In this document: positions 28,723-36,745 of the stretch, one piece after another | Numbering within the stretch: the first letter of the stretch is position 1 | Layout: each line of letters opens with the position of its first letter | Source: Solirubrobacterales bacterium | GTDB taxonomy: Bacteria > Actinomycetota > Thermoleophilia > Solirubrobacterales > Solirubrobacteraceae | NCBI GenBank assembly: GCA_947474595.1 | Contig: CANJIV010000003.1 | Coordinates: 124,001 to 188,000, forward strand | Length of the DNA: 64,000 bases | Direction of reading: 5' to 3' | Made by a program: the position numbers and the translations under genes | Notes under the pieces: generated by a model | Databases searched by the model: none | Told to the model about the DNA's origin: nothing | The model's input: the letters and a program-made list of their open reading frames with translations, nothing else

Positions 28723-30465
28723 CTAGGTGATCTGGTAGAGCGGGCCGTCTCCGCCCTCGGGCGTTGTCAGACGTCCGCCCTTGGCCGTAATCGCTCCGCA
28801 CTGCACACAGTTTGTGTAGTTGACGACGACATCGACCATTCCCTGCTGCGGCTCATCTTCGGGAATCTCATAGACCCCTGCAGGGCACATCCAGACCCAC
28901 GTCTCGGCGACCTCGCGTGGTACACGCTTCTGAACGCGGATGTGGTTTGGCGCGTCATCTCTAGTCGCATTACCGGTGATGAAGACGCTGGAAAGCTTGT
29001 CGAAGATGTACTTACCGTCGGCCTTGGGGTAAGAGTCCTTCGTGTTGCCGATGAACATCGGCTTCTCATCGTTGCGATGCCAAGCCAGCCGCCCAGGCGG
29101 GAACTTGCCTTTGGTCGCGATGTTGATGTTGACCATCGGGCCGCCTCTGAGGAACCCCTTCTGAAATGGCTGGCGACCGTTGCGAACTTGGTATAGCTCG
29201 GCGCCGATTCTCGAACTCTCGATCGCCTCTTCATAGGCCTCCAGCGAGGAGTTACCGTTTACTAGAGCCTCGTAGATCGCCTCCCCGGCGAGCTTGCCGG
29301 AGAGGATCGACATATGTACACCCTTAAGCGAAACGGTGTCCACCATGCCGCCAGAGTCACCGGCCAGAAGCGCTCCAGGCATAGTGAGCTTGGGCATCGA
29401 CCAGTATCCACCGCCAGGCAGAGCCTTAGCGCCCCAGCCGACACGCTCGCCATCTTTGAGAATCTCCTTCACGAGCGGGTGCGTCTTGAACTGCTGAAGC
29501 AGGTCGTGGGCCGAGGTCGTCGCGTCGGCGTATTCAAGATCAACTACGAAGCCGATTGAAACTAGGTCATCGCCAGTTTTCTCGTCTTTCATTGGATAGA
29601 TCCACGATCCACCGATCTGTCCGTACTTAGACCGGACCTTCAACGGCCACGGTCCGATCGTGTGAATTACGCGATCTAGTGGCTTAGGTACCTTCCAGAT
29701 CTCCTTGACCCCCAACTCCCAGACTTGGGGCTCGCGGTTCTCGCCAAGGTCAAACTCGCGGATCGCCGCGCCAGTCAAACTTCCCCAACAGCCTTCTGCC
29801 AAGACGACAAACTTAGCTTTGATGTCAGTACCGGGCTCGAAGTTGCCTAACGGTTGACCGTCTTTGCCCCGCCCCTTATCGCCTGAGCGCACGCCAACGA
29901 CACGGCCCTCCTCAACGATCAGCTGTGTAGCCGAAGTCTCAGTCAAAACGTATGCCCCGGCCTCTTCGGCTAAGCGCTGCTGAAAACGAGCCATCGCCGA
30001 CACCGAGACAACCTCGTTGCCGTGGTTCTTAAATGGCGGCGGGGGTGGAATCCGTACCTTGGTTTTTGAGCTGGGCAGCAGGTAGACGGCCTCTTTGGTG
30101 ACCTCACCGAAGGCAAAGCCCTCCTTGCGCCAATCCTCGCGACTCATCTCCGGGTAGAGCTCCTCCAGCGGCTCTGGCTTCATCACAGCGCCGGACAAGT
30201 TGTGCCCACCACAGACCTTTGCCTTCTCAATCACTGCGACCGGAACTTCGCCAAGCCGCTCAAGCATCTCCGGGTCGTCGGCGAGCAGCTGGAGCAGGCG
30301 GTTGGCGCAGGCTAGACCTGCGGTGCCACCGCCAACGATGGCAATTCCGACCTCGATGATCTCATCCTCGGGATCAAGGCCCCGCTTGATGAACTCATCG
30401 GGCGAGTCAACCTCTGGCGGAAATGCCGCCGGGATCGCGTTGAGTGAGTCGCCCGCGCCGGACAT
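28723..30465 (-). CDS. Electron transfer flavoprotein:quinone oxidoreductase (ETF-QO/FixC-like), three-cysteine variant
   Basis: Membrane-associated flavoprotein that passes electrons from reduced ETF to (mena)quinone. The 580 residues contain an N-terminal FAD-binding motif VGIAIVGGGTAGLACANRLL, the ETF-QO region GGHNLSGAVMKPEPLEELYPE, DKGRGKDGQPLGNFEPG, and a second flavin motif LAGDSGGMVDTVSLKGVHMS. At the C terminus, CPAGVYEIPED and NCVQCGAITAKGG align with the [4Fe-4S] site CPAGVYE...NCxxCxxC. The last cysteine is Ile, so only three of the four ligands remain. The cluster may be 3Fe-4S or have another ligand. It is the last gene of etfB-etfA-ETF-QO, 5 bases after etfA. Confidence 0.92.
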   Translation of the reverse strand: MSGAGDSLNAIPAAFPPEVDSPDEFIKRGLDPEDEIIEVGIAIVGGGTAGLACANRLLQLLADDPEMLERLGEVPVAVIEKAKVCGGHNLSGAVMKPEPLEELYPEMSREDWRKEGFAFGEVTKEAVYLLPSSKTKVRIPPPPPFKNHGNEVVSVSAMARFQQRLAEEAGAYVLTETSATQLIVEEGRVVGVRSGDKGRGKDGQPLGNFEPGTDIKAKFVVLAEGCWGSLTGAAIREFDLGENREPQVWELGVKEIWKVPKPLDRVIHTIGPWPLKVRSKYGQIGGSWIYPMKDEKTGDDLVSIGFVVDLEYADATTSAHDLLQQFKTHPLVKEILKDGERVGWGAKALPGGGYWSMPKLTMPGALLAGDSGGMVDTVSLKGVHMSILSGKLAGEAIYEALVNGNSSLEAYEEAIESSRIGAELYQVRNGRQPFQKGFLRGGPMVNINIATKGKFPPGRLAWHRNDEKPMFIGNTKDSYPKADGKYIFDKLSSVFITGNATRDDAPNHIRVQKRVPREVAETWVWMCPAGVYEIPEDEPQQGMVDVVVNYTNCVQCGAITAKGGRLTTPEGGDGPLYQIT

Positions 30466-30470
30466 CTCGC

Positions 30471-31445
30471 TCAGCCCGCCTTCTTCGCCTTCACAGCCTC
30501 AGTGAGCTTCGGCAGAATCTTGTTGAGATCGCCGACGATACCGAGATCGCAGAACTCAAAGATCGGCGCGTTAGCGTCTTTGTTGATCGCGACGATGTTC
30601 TCAGAGCCCTGCATACCCACCTTGTGCTGAATCGCTCCGGAGATACCAGCGGCTAGGTAGAGCTTGGGTGCGACGGTCTTACCCGTCTGCCCAATCTGGG
30701 TGGAGTAGGGATACCAGCCGGCATCGACGACAGCTCGGGTGGCAGCGACTGCTCCGCCCATAGCCGCCGCTAGATCCTCGGCAAGCTTGAAGCCCTCCGC
30801 AGCGCCTAGTCCTCGGCCACCAGCAATTAGGACGTCTGCGTCCTCGATGTTGATGTCCTCTCCGCGCTGCTCGCCGCGACCAATCATGGTCGCTCGAGTC
30901 GACCAAGGCGAGTACTCGACGTCGACGTCGACCACCTCGGCCGTGCCGCCCGTCTGCTTAGGCTCGAACGCGTTGAGGCGCGCGATGATCACTCCGAGGC
31001 CGCCGCGGTAACGCGACTCCGAGATCTGGGAATCTTGGAGGATCGGCCGCTCAGCGATCAACTCACCGTTCTCGGCGCGCACAGCTGTGACCTCCATCGT
31101 CACGCCAGCGTGCTTGCGAGCGGCGAGACCGGCGCCGATCTCAAAGCCGAGCAGGCCGCCGCCGAAGAGTGCGTAGGCGTGGCCGTTGTCGTCAATGACC
31201 TTCGCCATCACATCAACGACTGGTTGAGCCAAGCCTTCGGGCCCCTTGGCGCGGAAACACTTAGTCGCGCCCCAATCGCCGACAGTCGCGCAAAGCGCAT
31301 CGGTGAGGTCGTCGGAACCGACGACGACCGCGTGGCACTGGCCGCCGAGTTCGGCTGCGAGCCTGGCGCCTTCAGAGACAGCGCCTAGCGAGTTCTTGTT
31401 GAGTTTGCCCTCGTAGTGGAGAACGTAGACCAAGATGTCTGACAT
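30471..31445 (-). CDS. etfA: Electron transfer flavoprotein subunit alpha
   Basis: FAD-binding subunit of ETF, which collects electrons from acyl-CoA dehydrogenases. The 324 residues start MSDILVYVLHYEGKLNKNSLGAVSEGARLA and end with the FAD site GGRGLGAAEGFKLAEDLAAAMGGAVAATRAVVDAGW, KLYLAAGISGAIQHKVGMQGSENIVAINKD. The frame runs open further upstream over etfB, but the ATG at 31445 overlaps the etfB stop by one base (TGATG) and matches family N termini. The gene forms an operon with etfB and ETF-QO. Confidence 0.97.
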   Translation of the reverse strand: MSDILVYVLHYEGKLNKNSLGAVSEGARLAAELGGQCHAVVVGSDDLTDALCATVGDWGATKCFRAKGPEGLAQPVVDVMAKVIDDNGHAYALFGGGLLGFEIGAGLAARKHAGVTMEVTAVRAENGELIAERPILQDSQISESRYRGGLGVIIARLNAFEPKQTGGTAEVVDVDVEYSPWSTRATMIGRGEQRGEDINIEDADVLIAGGRGLGAAEGFKLAEDLAAAMGGAVAATRAVVDAGWYPYSTQIGQTGKTVAPKLYLAAGISGAIQHKVGMQGSENIVAINKDANAPIFEFCDLGIVGDLNKILPKLTEAVKAKKAG

Positions 31446-32236
31446 CAGATGAGCTTCCTTTCGTCTAGCCACGCGACAATCTTCTCGACAGTTTCGTTGG
31501 TGTCCTCGTCTTCGATGATCGTCCCGGATCCCTTGGCTGGAGGAGACTTGAAGTCGCCGCAGCTTACGCGGGAGCCATCGGCGCCGACCATCGCAGCGTC
31601 GATACCAGCATCGGCTGAACCGAGGGCATCGAGAGGCTTCTTTTTCGCACCCATAATCGCCTTTAATGACGGGTAGCGAGGCTCGTTGATGGCGTCGCCG
31701 ACTGAAATCACGGCCGGGATCTGCACGGAGACAGTGTCGTAGCCATATTCGGCCTGACGCTCGCAGCGCAGATTGCCATCCTCCACATCGATCTTGATGA
31801 CCTGGGTCAAGGAAGGCATCTGAAGGTGATCGGCCACCACGGCGCCGATCGTGTAGCACTCTCCGTCATCAGACTGCTGCCCTAGCAGCACGAGATCGGG
31901 CTTCTCACGCTCGAGCACTTTGGCGAGCGCATAGCCGGTAGCCGCCACGTCTGAGCCAACCAGACCATCGTCGCAAAGATGAACCGAACGGTCCGCTCCC
32001 AGCGAAACGGCCTTGTGCAGTGCGCGCACTGCGTTTTCTGGACCCATCGTGACCGCGACGACCTCTTCGACGGCTATCGCGCCGCCCTCTTTCAACTGCA
32101 TCGCCGCTTCAATGGCGTGAGTATCAAAGGGATTGAGGTTGGTCTCGCCGCTGCGATCCAAACGCGACGTCGATGGGTCGATGCGCTTTGCTACTGCAGC
32201 ATCTGGCACCTGTTTGACAAGAACACAAATTTTCAC
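31445..32236 (-). CDS. etfB: Electron transfer flavoprotein subunit beta
   Basis: AMP-binding subunit of ETF. The 263 residues start MKICVLVKQVPDAAVAKRIDPS and hold the ETF-beta signature (VAVTMGPENAVRALHKAVSLGADRSVHL, DLVLLGQQSDDGECYTIGAVVADHL, PSLKAIMGAKKKPLD). The start is GTG 32236 with a strong Shine-Dalgarno (AGGAGG, 7-base spacing). It is the first gene of the etf operon, behind the promoter at 32268-32297. EtfA/EtfB with adjacent ETF-QO and acyl-CoA dehydrogenase points to beta-oxidation electron flow to menaquinone. Confidence 0.97.
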   Translation of the reverse strand: MKICVLVKQVPDAAVAKRIDPSTSRLDRSGETNLNPFDTHAIEAAMQLKEGGAIAVEEVVAVTMGPENAVRALHKAVSLGADRSVHLCDDGLVGSDVAATGYALAKVLEREKPDLVLLGQQSDDGECYTIGAVVADHLQMPSLTQVIKIDVEDGNLRCERQAEYGYDTVSVQIPAVISVGDAINEPRYPSLKAIMGAKKKPLDALGSADAGIDAAMVGADGSRVSCGDFKSPPAKGSGTIIEDEDTNETVEKIVAWLDERKLI

Positions 32237-32267
32237 TCAGAGCCTCCTGTGGGGCAAGCGGACGGTC

Positions 32268-32297
32268 GTAATAATACTTCGTTGACTCGTGGGTCAA
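32268..32297 (-). promoter_or_regulatory. Predicted etfB promoter with overlapping inverted repeat
   Basis: On the minus strand, -35 TTGACC (32292-32297) and -10 TATTAC (32268-32273) are separated by 18 bases. The inverted repeat TTGAC-N6-GTCAA (32282-32297) covers the -35 and the upstream half of the spacer, a position expected for a repressor operator, for example TetR- or GntR-type control of fatty-acid genes. The regulator is not in the window as far as I can tell. Confidence 0.5.
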
Positions 32298-32344
32298 TCT
32301 TCTCGATGGGACTTTAACGCTCAATAGCGGTGCGGAGAGCGCTA

Positions 32345-32752
32345 CTAAGCTGGTACGGCGGAGCGGATGAAGTCGATGATGTCTTGCGTCGGTGCACCGG
32401 GCGTGAAGACACCGGCCACCCCGAGAGCCTTGAGCTGCGGGATGTCGTCTGCCGGGATTGTTCCCCCGACCGTGATGACGACGTCATTTATGCCCTCCGC
32501 GGCCAACAGTTCAACGATGCGCGGTACAAGCGTCATGTGCGCGCCAGAGAGAATCGAGAGGCCGACGGCGTCGGCATCTTCTTGAATGACGGTCGCAACT
32601 ATCTGCTCGGGCGTCTGGTGCAGGCCTGTGTAGATGACCTCCATCCCCGCATCGCGCAAAGCTCGAGCGATGATCTTGGCACCACGGTCATGGCCATCAA
32701 GTCCCGGCTTAGCGACAACGACGCGGATCTTCTTTTGAGAGACAGTGGTCAT
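32345..32752 (-). CDS. Cobalamin-binding subunit of methylmalonyl-CoA mutase (small, stand-alone)
   Basis: The 135-residue protein is the B12-binding Rossmann domain of acyl-CoA mutases: [38 protein letters not shown], with the lower axial His in DGHDRG, then GLSILSGAH and [25 protein letters not shown]. It must pair with a separate large catalytic subunit, not present here, as in archaeal-type two-subunit mutases. The mutase isomerises (R)-methylmalonyl-CoA and succinyl-CoA, or an acyl-CoA analogue such as 2-hydroxyisobutyryl- or ethylmalonyl-CoA. The mutase chaperone MeaB lies at 38.0-39.0 kb. Confidence 0.93.
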   Translation of the reverse strand: MTTVSQKKIRVVVAKPGLDGHDRGAKIIARALRDAGMEVIYTGLHQTPEQIVATVIQEDADAVGLSILSGAHMTLVPRIVELLAAEGINDVVITVGGTIPADDIPQLKALGVAGVFTPGAPTQDIIDFIRSAVPA

Positions 32753-32810
32753 TAGATAGCTCGAATACTAGATGTTTAAGGGAACAGATGGATCGTGCCG
32801 TCGACGCAGA

Positions 32811-33992
32811 TCATCCGGCGACTTTGACTATGACGGCGTCGCCTTGCCCGCCGCCGGAACAGATTGCCGCACAACCCAAGCCACCGCCGCGCCGTCTGAG
32901 CTCGTAGACCAAAGTGCCCAAGATGCGCGCGCCACTAGCCCCGATCGGGTGGCCCAAGGCGACAGCGCCACCGTTGACGTTGACGCGATCCTCGTCGATT
33001 GCGAGCGCACGGATGCTGCTAAGGGTGACCGAAGCGAAGGCCTCGTTAATCTCCCAGAGGTCGATCTGGTCAGCAGTCAGCCTCGCTTTAGCCAAGGCCT
33101 TCTGGGCTGCAGCAGCTGGCGTGCGCACAAGATAGGCGTAGTCGTCGGCGACTTGAGCCTGGGCGACGATTGTCGCAAGAGAAGTCTTGTTGTTGGCCGT
33201 AGCCCAGACGTTAGAAGCGACGACTAGAGCGCCTCCGCCGTCATTGACCCCAGGAGCGTTGCCGGCGGTGTGAGAGCCATCCTTCATGAAGATCGGCGGG
33301 AGCTTAGAAAGTGCCTCAAGAGTGCTTCCACGGCGCGGCGACTCGTCGACCTCGACCACGCTGTCCCCCTTGCGGGAAGAGATCGTCACCGCAACGATCT
33401 CTTCTGCGAGACGGCCCTCGTCGATTGCCGCTAAGGCGAGCTCGTGAGACCGCAGCGACCAGCGGTCCATGTCCTCCCTAGCCATCTCGATCTCAGCAGC
33501 AACTTCACTTGCCTCATGGGCCATGTGCTTGCCAGAGAATGGGTTTGTCAATCCGTCGTAGATCATCGCGTCGATCAACTTTGCGTCGCCCATACGCAAG
33601 CCGAAACGGGCCTCTTTAAGCAGATAGGGCGCGTTTGACATCGACTCCATCCCTCCCCCGACCCCGACCTCAATGTCACCCGCACGGATCATCGAGTCGA
33701 GCAGGCCGACGGCGCGTAATCCAGACGCGCAAACCTTGTTGACCGTCTCAGAAGAGACCTCTTTGCCGATCCCACCCTTGATCTGTGCTTGGCGTGAGGG
33801 AATCTGACCTTGACCGGCCTGAATCACCTGCCCCATCACGACGTGATCGACGTCTTGGCCAGTGATGTCGGCTCGCTCTAGCGCGGCGGCGATTGCGTAG
33901 CCGCCAAGGTCGGTGGCGTCTAACGATGCGAGCGCTCCCCCAAGCTTTCCGATCGGCGTGCGTGCGGCAGAGAGGATTACGGTCTCGGGCAT
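32811..33992 (-). CDS. Acetyl-CoA acetyltransferase (thiolase)
   Basis: Thiolase of the degradative/biosynthetic type II superfamily. The 393 residues start [22 protein letters not shown] and show all three active-site regions: nucleophilic Cys in [19 protein letters not shown] (near residue 90), His in [21 protein letters not shown] and the second Cys in [16 protein letters not shown]. It sits upstream of the B12-binding gene on the same strand (58-base gap) and divergent from the aminopeptidase. Together with ETF and acyl-CoA dehydrogenase it fits beta-oxidation. Acetoacetyl-CoA synthesis is equally possible. Confidence 0.95.
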   Translation of the reverse strand: MPETVILSAARTPIGKLGGALASLDATDLGGYAIAAALERADITGQDVDHVVMGQVIQAGQGQIPSRQAQIKGGIGKEVSSETVNKVCASGLRAVGLLDSMIRAGDIEVGVGGGMESMSNAPYLLKEARFGLRMGDAKLIDAMIYDGLTNPFSGKHMAHEASEVAAEIEMAREDMDRWSLRSHELALAAIDEGRLAEEIVAVTISSRKGDSVVEVDESPRRGSTLEALSKLPPIFMKDGSHTAGNAPGVNDGGGALVVASNVWATANNKTSLATIVAQAQVADDYAYLVRTPAAAAQKALAKARLTADQIDLWEINEAFASVTLSSIRALAIDEDRVNVNGGAVALGHPIGASGARILGTLVYELRRRGGGLGCAAICSGGGQGDAVIVKVAG

Positions 33993-34076
33993 CGGGCTAA
34001 TGGCTCCTGAATCTGAAGGGTCTCAAGGGAACTACAAGTAGAACCTAGATCCTACTGCGACTATGGTTTGGAGAAG

Positions 34077-35522
34077 ATGAAGGTCAACGCCACCACTACT
34101 GAGCCCGCGGAGGTCGACTGCGACACGATCTGTGTTGGAGTCTTCGCTGGTGAGTCGCCTACGCTCGATACACCCGACGGTGACCTGCGCGCGCTCCTAG
34201 CCAGCGGCGAGGCCAAAACCTCCTTTCGCAAACTCGCACTTACCCGCCACGACGGGGTGCGCTGGATGGTTGTTGGCCTCGGCGAGCGCAGCGCTTTTGA
34301 TGCCGAGCGAGCGAGAGTCCTAGGTGCACTCTCTTTTCAAAAGGCCAGCGAGTTAGGTTCCCTGAGCTTATGTTGGGTGCTGCCTGATTTCGAGGACTCC
34401 GCGATCGCCGCTGGACTAGTCGAGGGCAGCTTGCTGGCCTCCTATCGCTTTGACCGCTACCTCTCTAATAGCAACGATGAAGACGGCGAACCGCTCGGCC
34501 CGCAGACGTTGACGATCAGCGCTAAGGCGGCGATTGGCGACATAGTCGCTACCGCCACCGTGATCGCCGAGGCTCAAAATGCAGCACGCGACCTCCAAAA
34601 CGCTCCAGCCAACGACCTAACCCCAACCGCGCTAGCCCAACGTGCGCTGGCCCTTGGTGACGAGCTAGAGGGACTCACGGTTGAAGTTATGGGGCGCGAG
34701 GAGATCGTTGCGCTTGGCATGGGTGCCTTCGCGGCGGTCGCGCGCGGCTCAGATGAAGAACCCGCGCTGATCGTTATGCACTACAAAGGCCCCAACGCGG
34801 CTGGACCACGGCTTGGCTTCGTTGGTAAGGCAGTGACCTTTGACACCGGTGGCATCTCGATCAAACCCTCGCTGCATATGGAAGAGATGAAGTTCGACAT
34901 GTCCGGCGGTGCCGCTGTCCTAGAGGCTGTCGGAGCGATCGCTCGACTGGCCCTGCCCGTCGACTTGATCGCCGTTATCGGCGCCACCGAGAACATGCCC
35001 GACGGCCGGGCCGTCAAACCCGGCGACATCGTACGGGCGGCCAACGGCACGACGATCGAGGTCAACAACACCGACGCTGAGGGCCGCTTAGTCCTTGCCG
35101 ACTGCCTCCACCATGCGGTGACGCTCGGCGCCGAGCGCCTCGTCGACCTCGCCACGTTGACCGGAGCGATCATCACTGCCTTGGGATCCACCCACGCCGG
35201 ACTATTTGGCAACGACGATGAGTGGTGCGCTGCCGTACAACGCGCGGGGCGCGACAGCGCTGAGCTCGTCTGGCGCCTGCCGCTACACCCTGAGTACGCG
35301 GAGATGATCAAGGGGCGTTTTGCTGATATCGCAAATGTGACCGCGGCTCGTAAGGCGGCATCTATTACCGCCGCTGAGTTCCTACGGCGCTTTACCGGAG
35401 ATCTTCCCTGGGTACATCTCGACATCGCTGGAACGGCATGGGACAGCGGCCGCCCTTACGCGGCCAAGGGCGGCTCGGGATTCGGCGTTCGGCTGCTGGT
35501 CGAACTAGCGCGACAGGCATAG
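34077..35522 (+). CDS. Leucyl aminopeptidase (M17 family)
   Basis: Cytosolic two-metal aminopeptidase. The ~481 residues have a variable N-terminal domain and the M17 catalytic domain with metal and active-site motifs LGFVGKAVTFDTGGISIKP, MKFDMSGGAAVLEAV, the signature NTDAEGRLVLADCL and GAIITALGSTHAGLFGN. The frame is open to TTG 34068, but ATG 34077 follows a GGAG (spacing short, three bases). The start is therefore not firmly settled. It stands alone, divergent from thiolase, and is followed by a G-rich repeat and a terminator-like inverted repeat. Confidence 0.95.
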   Translation: MKVNATTTEPAEVDCDTICVGVFAGESPTLDTPDGDLRALLASGEAKTSFRKLALTRHDGVRWMVVGLGERSAFDAERARVLGALSFQKASELGSLSLCWVLPDFEDSAIAAGLVEGSLLASYRFDRYLSNSNDEDGEPLGPQTLTISAKAAIGDIVATATVIAEAQNAARDLQNAPANDLTPTALAQRALALGDELEGLTVEVMGREEIVALGMGAFAAVARGSDEEPALIVMHYKGPNAAGPRLGFVGKAVTFDTGGISIKPSLHMEEMKFDMSGGAAVLEAVGAIARLALPVDLIAVIGATENMPDGRAVKPGDIVRAANGTTIEVNNTDAEGRLVLADCLHHAVTLGAERLVDLATLTGAIITALGSTHAGLFGNDDEWCAAVQRAGRDSAELVWRLPLHPEYAEMIKGRFADIANVTAARKAASITAAEFLRRFTGDLPWVHLDIAGTAWDSGRPYAAKGGSGFGVRLLVELARQA

Positions 35523-35544
35523 GGCGGGGTGTGAGGCGGAGGGC

Positions 35545-35594
35545 GCGGGGCGAGGCGTTAGGCGGAGGGGCTAGGCGGGGCGAGGCGTTAGGCG
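35545..35594 (+). repeat. G-rich 20-bp direct repeat after the aminopeptidase gene
   Basis: A 20-base unit rich in GGGG/GGCG occurs identically at 35545-35564 and 35575-35594, 30 bases apart. Further partial copies (GAGGCG, TAGGCG) stretch from 35522 to about 35610. The strand has many G-runs, so quadruplex or slipped-strand structures are possible. It lies between two convergent genes. It is too short and irregular to be a CRISPR. Confidence 0.8.
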
Positions 35595-35651
35595 CTAGGC
35601 GACGGGGGTATGTATGCCAAACCATGAATATGTCAGGCTAACTGCGCAGAC

Positions 35652-35690
35652 CCCCCAAAAAAACCGATTCATAACGCCATTTTTTGGGGG
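35652..35690 (+). terminator. Bidirectional intrinsic terminator between convergent genes
   Basis: CCCCCAAAAAA (35652-35662) and TTTTTTGGGGG (35680-35690) form a perfect 11-bp stem with a 17-base loop. The A and T runs lie inside the stem on both strands. Its position between the ends of the aminopeptidase gene and the oppositely oriented 35749-36666 gene suggests it ends transcripts from both sides. Confidence 0.6.
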
Positions 35691-35748
35691 CTAGGGGACT
35701 GTAAGTGGACGGCCGGGGGCTGCGTCTTCAGCAAGCAACCCGCGGCGG

Positions 35749-36666
35749 CTAAGTGTCGTTCCGATCTGGCTCGCTGTAGACGCGCTTGCGCCATGGCGGC
35801 GTGATTGAGAAGTCGCTACCACGGGCATCCTTAGAGAGACTTTCAATTGGCACTAGGTTGACGCCATTTGATTCGGTGCGCCGCTCTTGCTGCGGGCCGT
35901 CGACGATATGTCCAGCGTGACTGCCGCGGGTGATTCGAGTCCATCCCGTAATCGGCGTCCACGCTCCTGTCCGTAGGCGCTTACGAAACCCCCCACGCTC
36001 AAAGTCAGGCAGGGTTGGCTCGAAGCCGAGCTCGTTGAGGTTGGGCCACTTAGGATGCCCGGCGTAGCCGTGATGGGCCGACGCGCGTGACCAAGCCCGC
36101 CCCTGACCATCGATTCGGACCTGATAGCTCTCCCAGTCGTCCTCGTGGTGGCCAGAGAGAGCGTTGATGATCAGCCCAGCAGGAGTGATCGCTAGGAGGT
36201 CGCCGCCGACTTTGGAGATCGCATATGCCGTGCCACTGTAGGTCGAGTCAGGGTAGTAAAGCCAGTACTGGAGGAAGAGATATCCGCCCTTCTCGCGTTG
36301 GTCTACGGCATGGGTAAAGACCGTCGCCTGCTCTCCGCGGTCGCTGCGCCAGACATCACTGGCCTTGGAGTCAGGGCCATCGGAGCAGCGATGGCTACGA
36401 CAGTGACGAAAGTCAATTGGAAGAGTCAACATCTCGCTGGCATAGACCAGATTCGGCGCAAAGGCCCTCATAGTCGCTCCGACGTCACTACCGTAGGCAG
36501 CCTCCAGCGCAGCCGCCTCGCCCCGGCAGCCAGCCAAGATTGCGCACGTAATCCGCTGGGCAAATGGCGGCGGATGGATGAGAGAGCCGCCGACGACTAA
36601 GACGACCGCAACCAGCAACGCCAACCCCGCCCACTCGACCGTCGCTTGGCCGCGCTCGCCCCCCAT
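35749..36666 (-). CDS. Prepilin-like (TadE/Flp-type) N terminus fused to a Vps62-like domain, unknown function
   Basis: The 305 residues begin MGGERGQATVEWAGLALLVAVVLVVGG. The G/QATVEW motif followed by a hydrophobic helix is the class III prepilin or TadE signature, here processed after Gly6 and leaving the large part outside the cell. The rest holds a domain with FLQYWLYYPDS, SGHHEDDWESYQVRIDG and SRASAHHGYAG, which resemble bacterial Vps62 (PF06101-like) proteins with an H-x-DDWE motif. No Tad pilus genes are adjacent. It is divergent from the acyl-CoA dehydrogenase gene. Function is unknown. Metal-dependent hydrolase activity is conceivable from the His/Asp/Glu cluster. Confidence 0.6.
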   Translation of the reverse strand: MGGERGQATVEWAGLALLVAVVLVVGGSLIHPPPFAQRITCAILAGCRGEAAALEAAYGSDVGATMRAFAPNLVYASEMLTLPIDFRHCRSHRCSDGPDSKASDVWRSDRGEQATVFTHAVDQREKGGYLFLQYWLYYPDSTYSGTAYAISKVGGDLLAITPAGLIINALSGHHEDDWESYQVRIDGQGRAWSRASAHHGYAGHPKWPNLNELGFEPTLPDFERGGFRKRLRTGAWTPITGWTRITRGSHAGHIVDGPQQERRTESNGVNLVPIESLSKDARGSDFSITPPWRKRVYSEPDRNDT

Positions 36667-36745
36667 TCCATGACAGTAGGGTTAGGCGACACATACGGGA
36701 CACGCCGAATGTTCCAACTCCAACGCGAACGGGTGACATCTCCAA

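Noticed and set aside
31446-31859. Long N-terminal extension of etfA, open to 31859
   Set aside because: It covers etfB in another frame, has Arg-rich shadow composition, and the family start is at ATG 31445.
35522-35610. Repeats after the aminopeptidase gene as a CRISPR array
   Set aside because: The unit is only 20 bases, G-rich, present in two exact copies, and the spacer is itself part of the repeat pattern. No cas genes are near.
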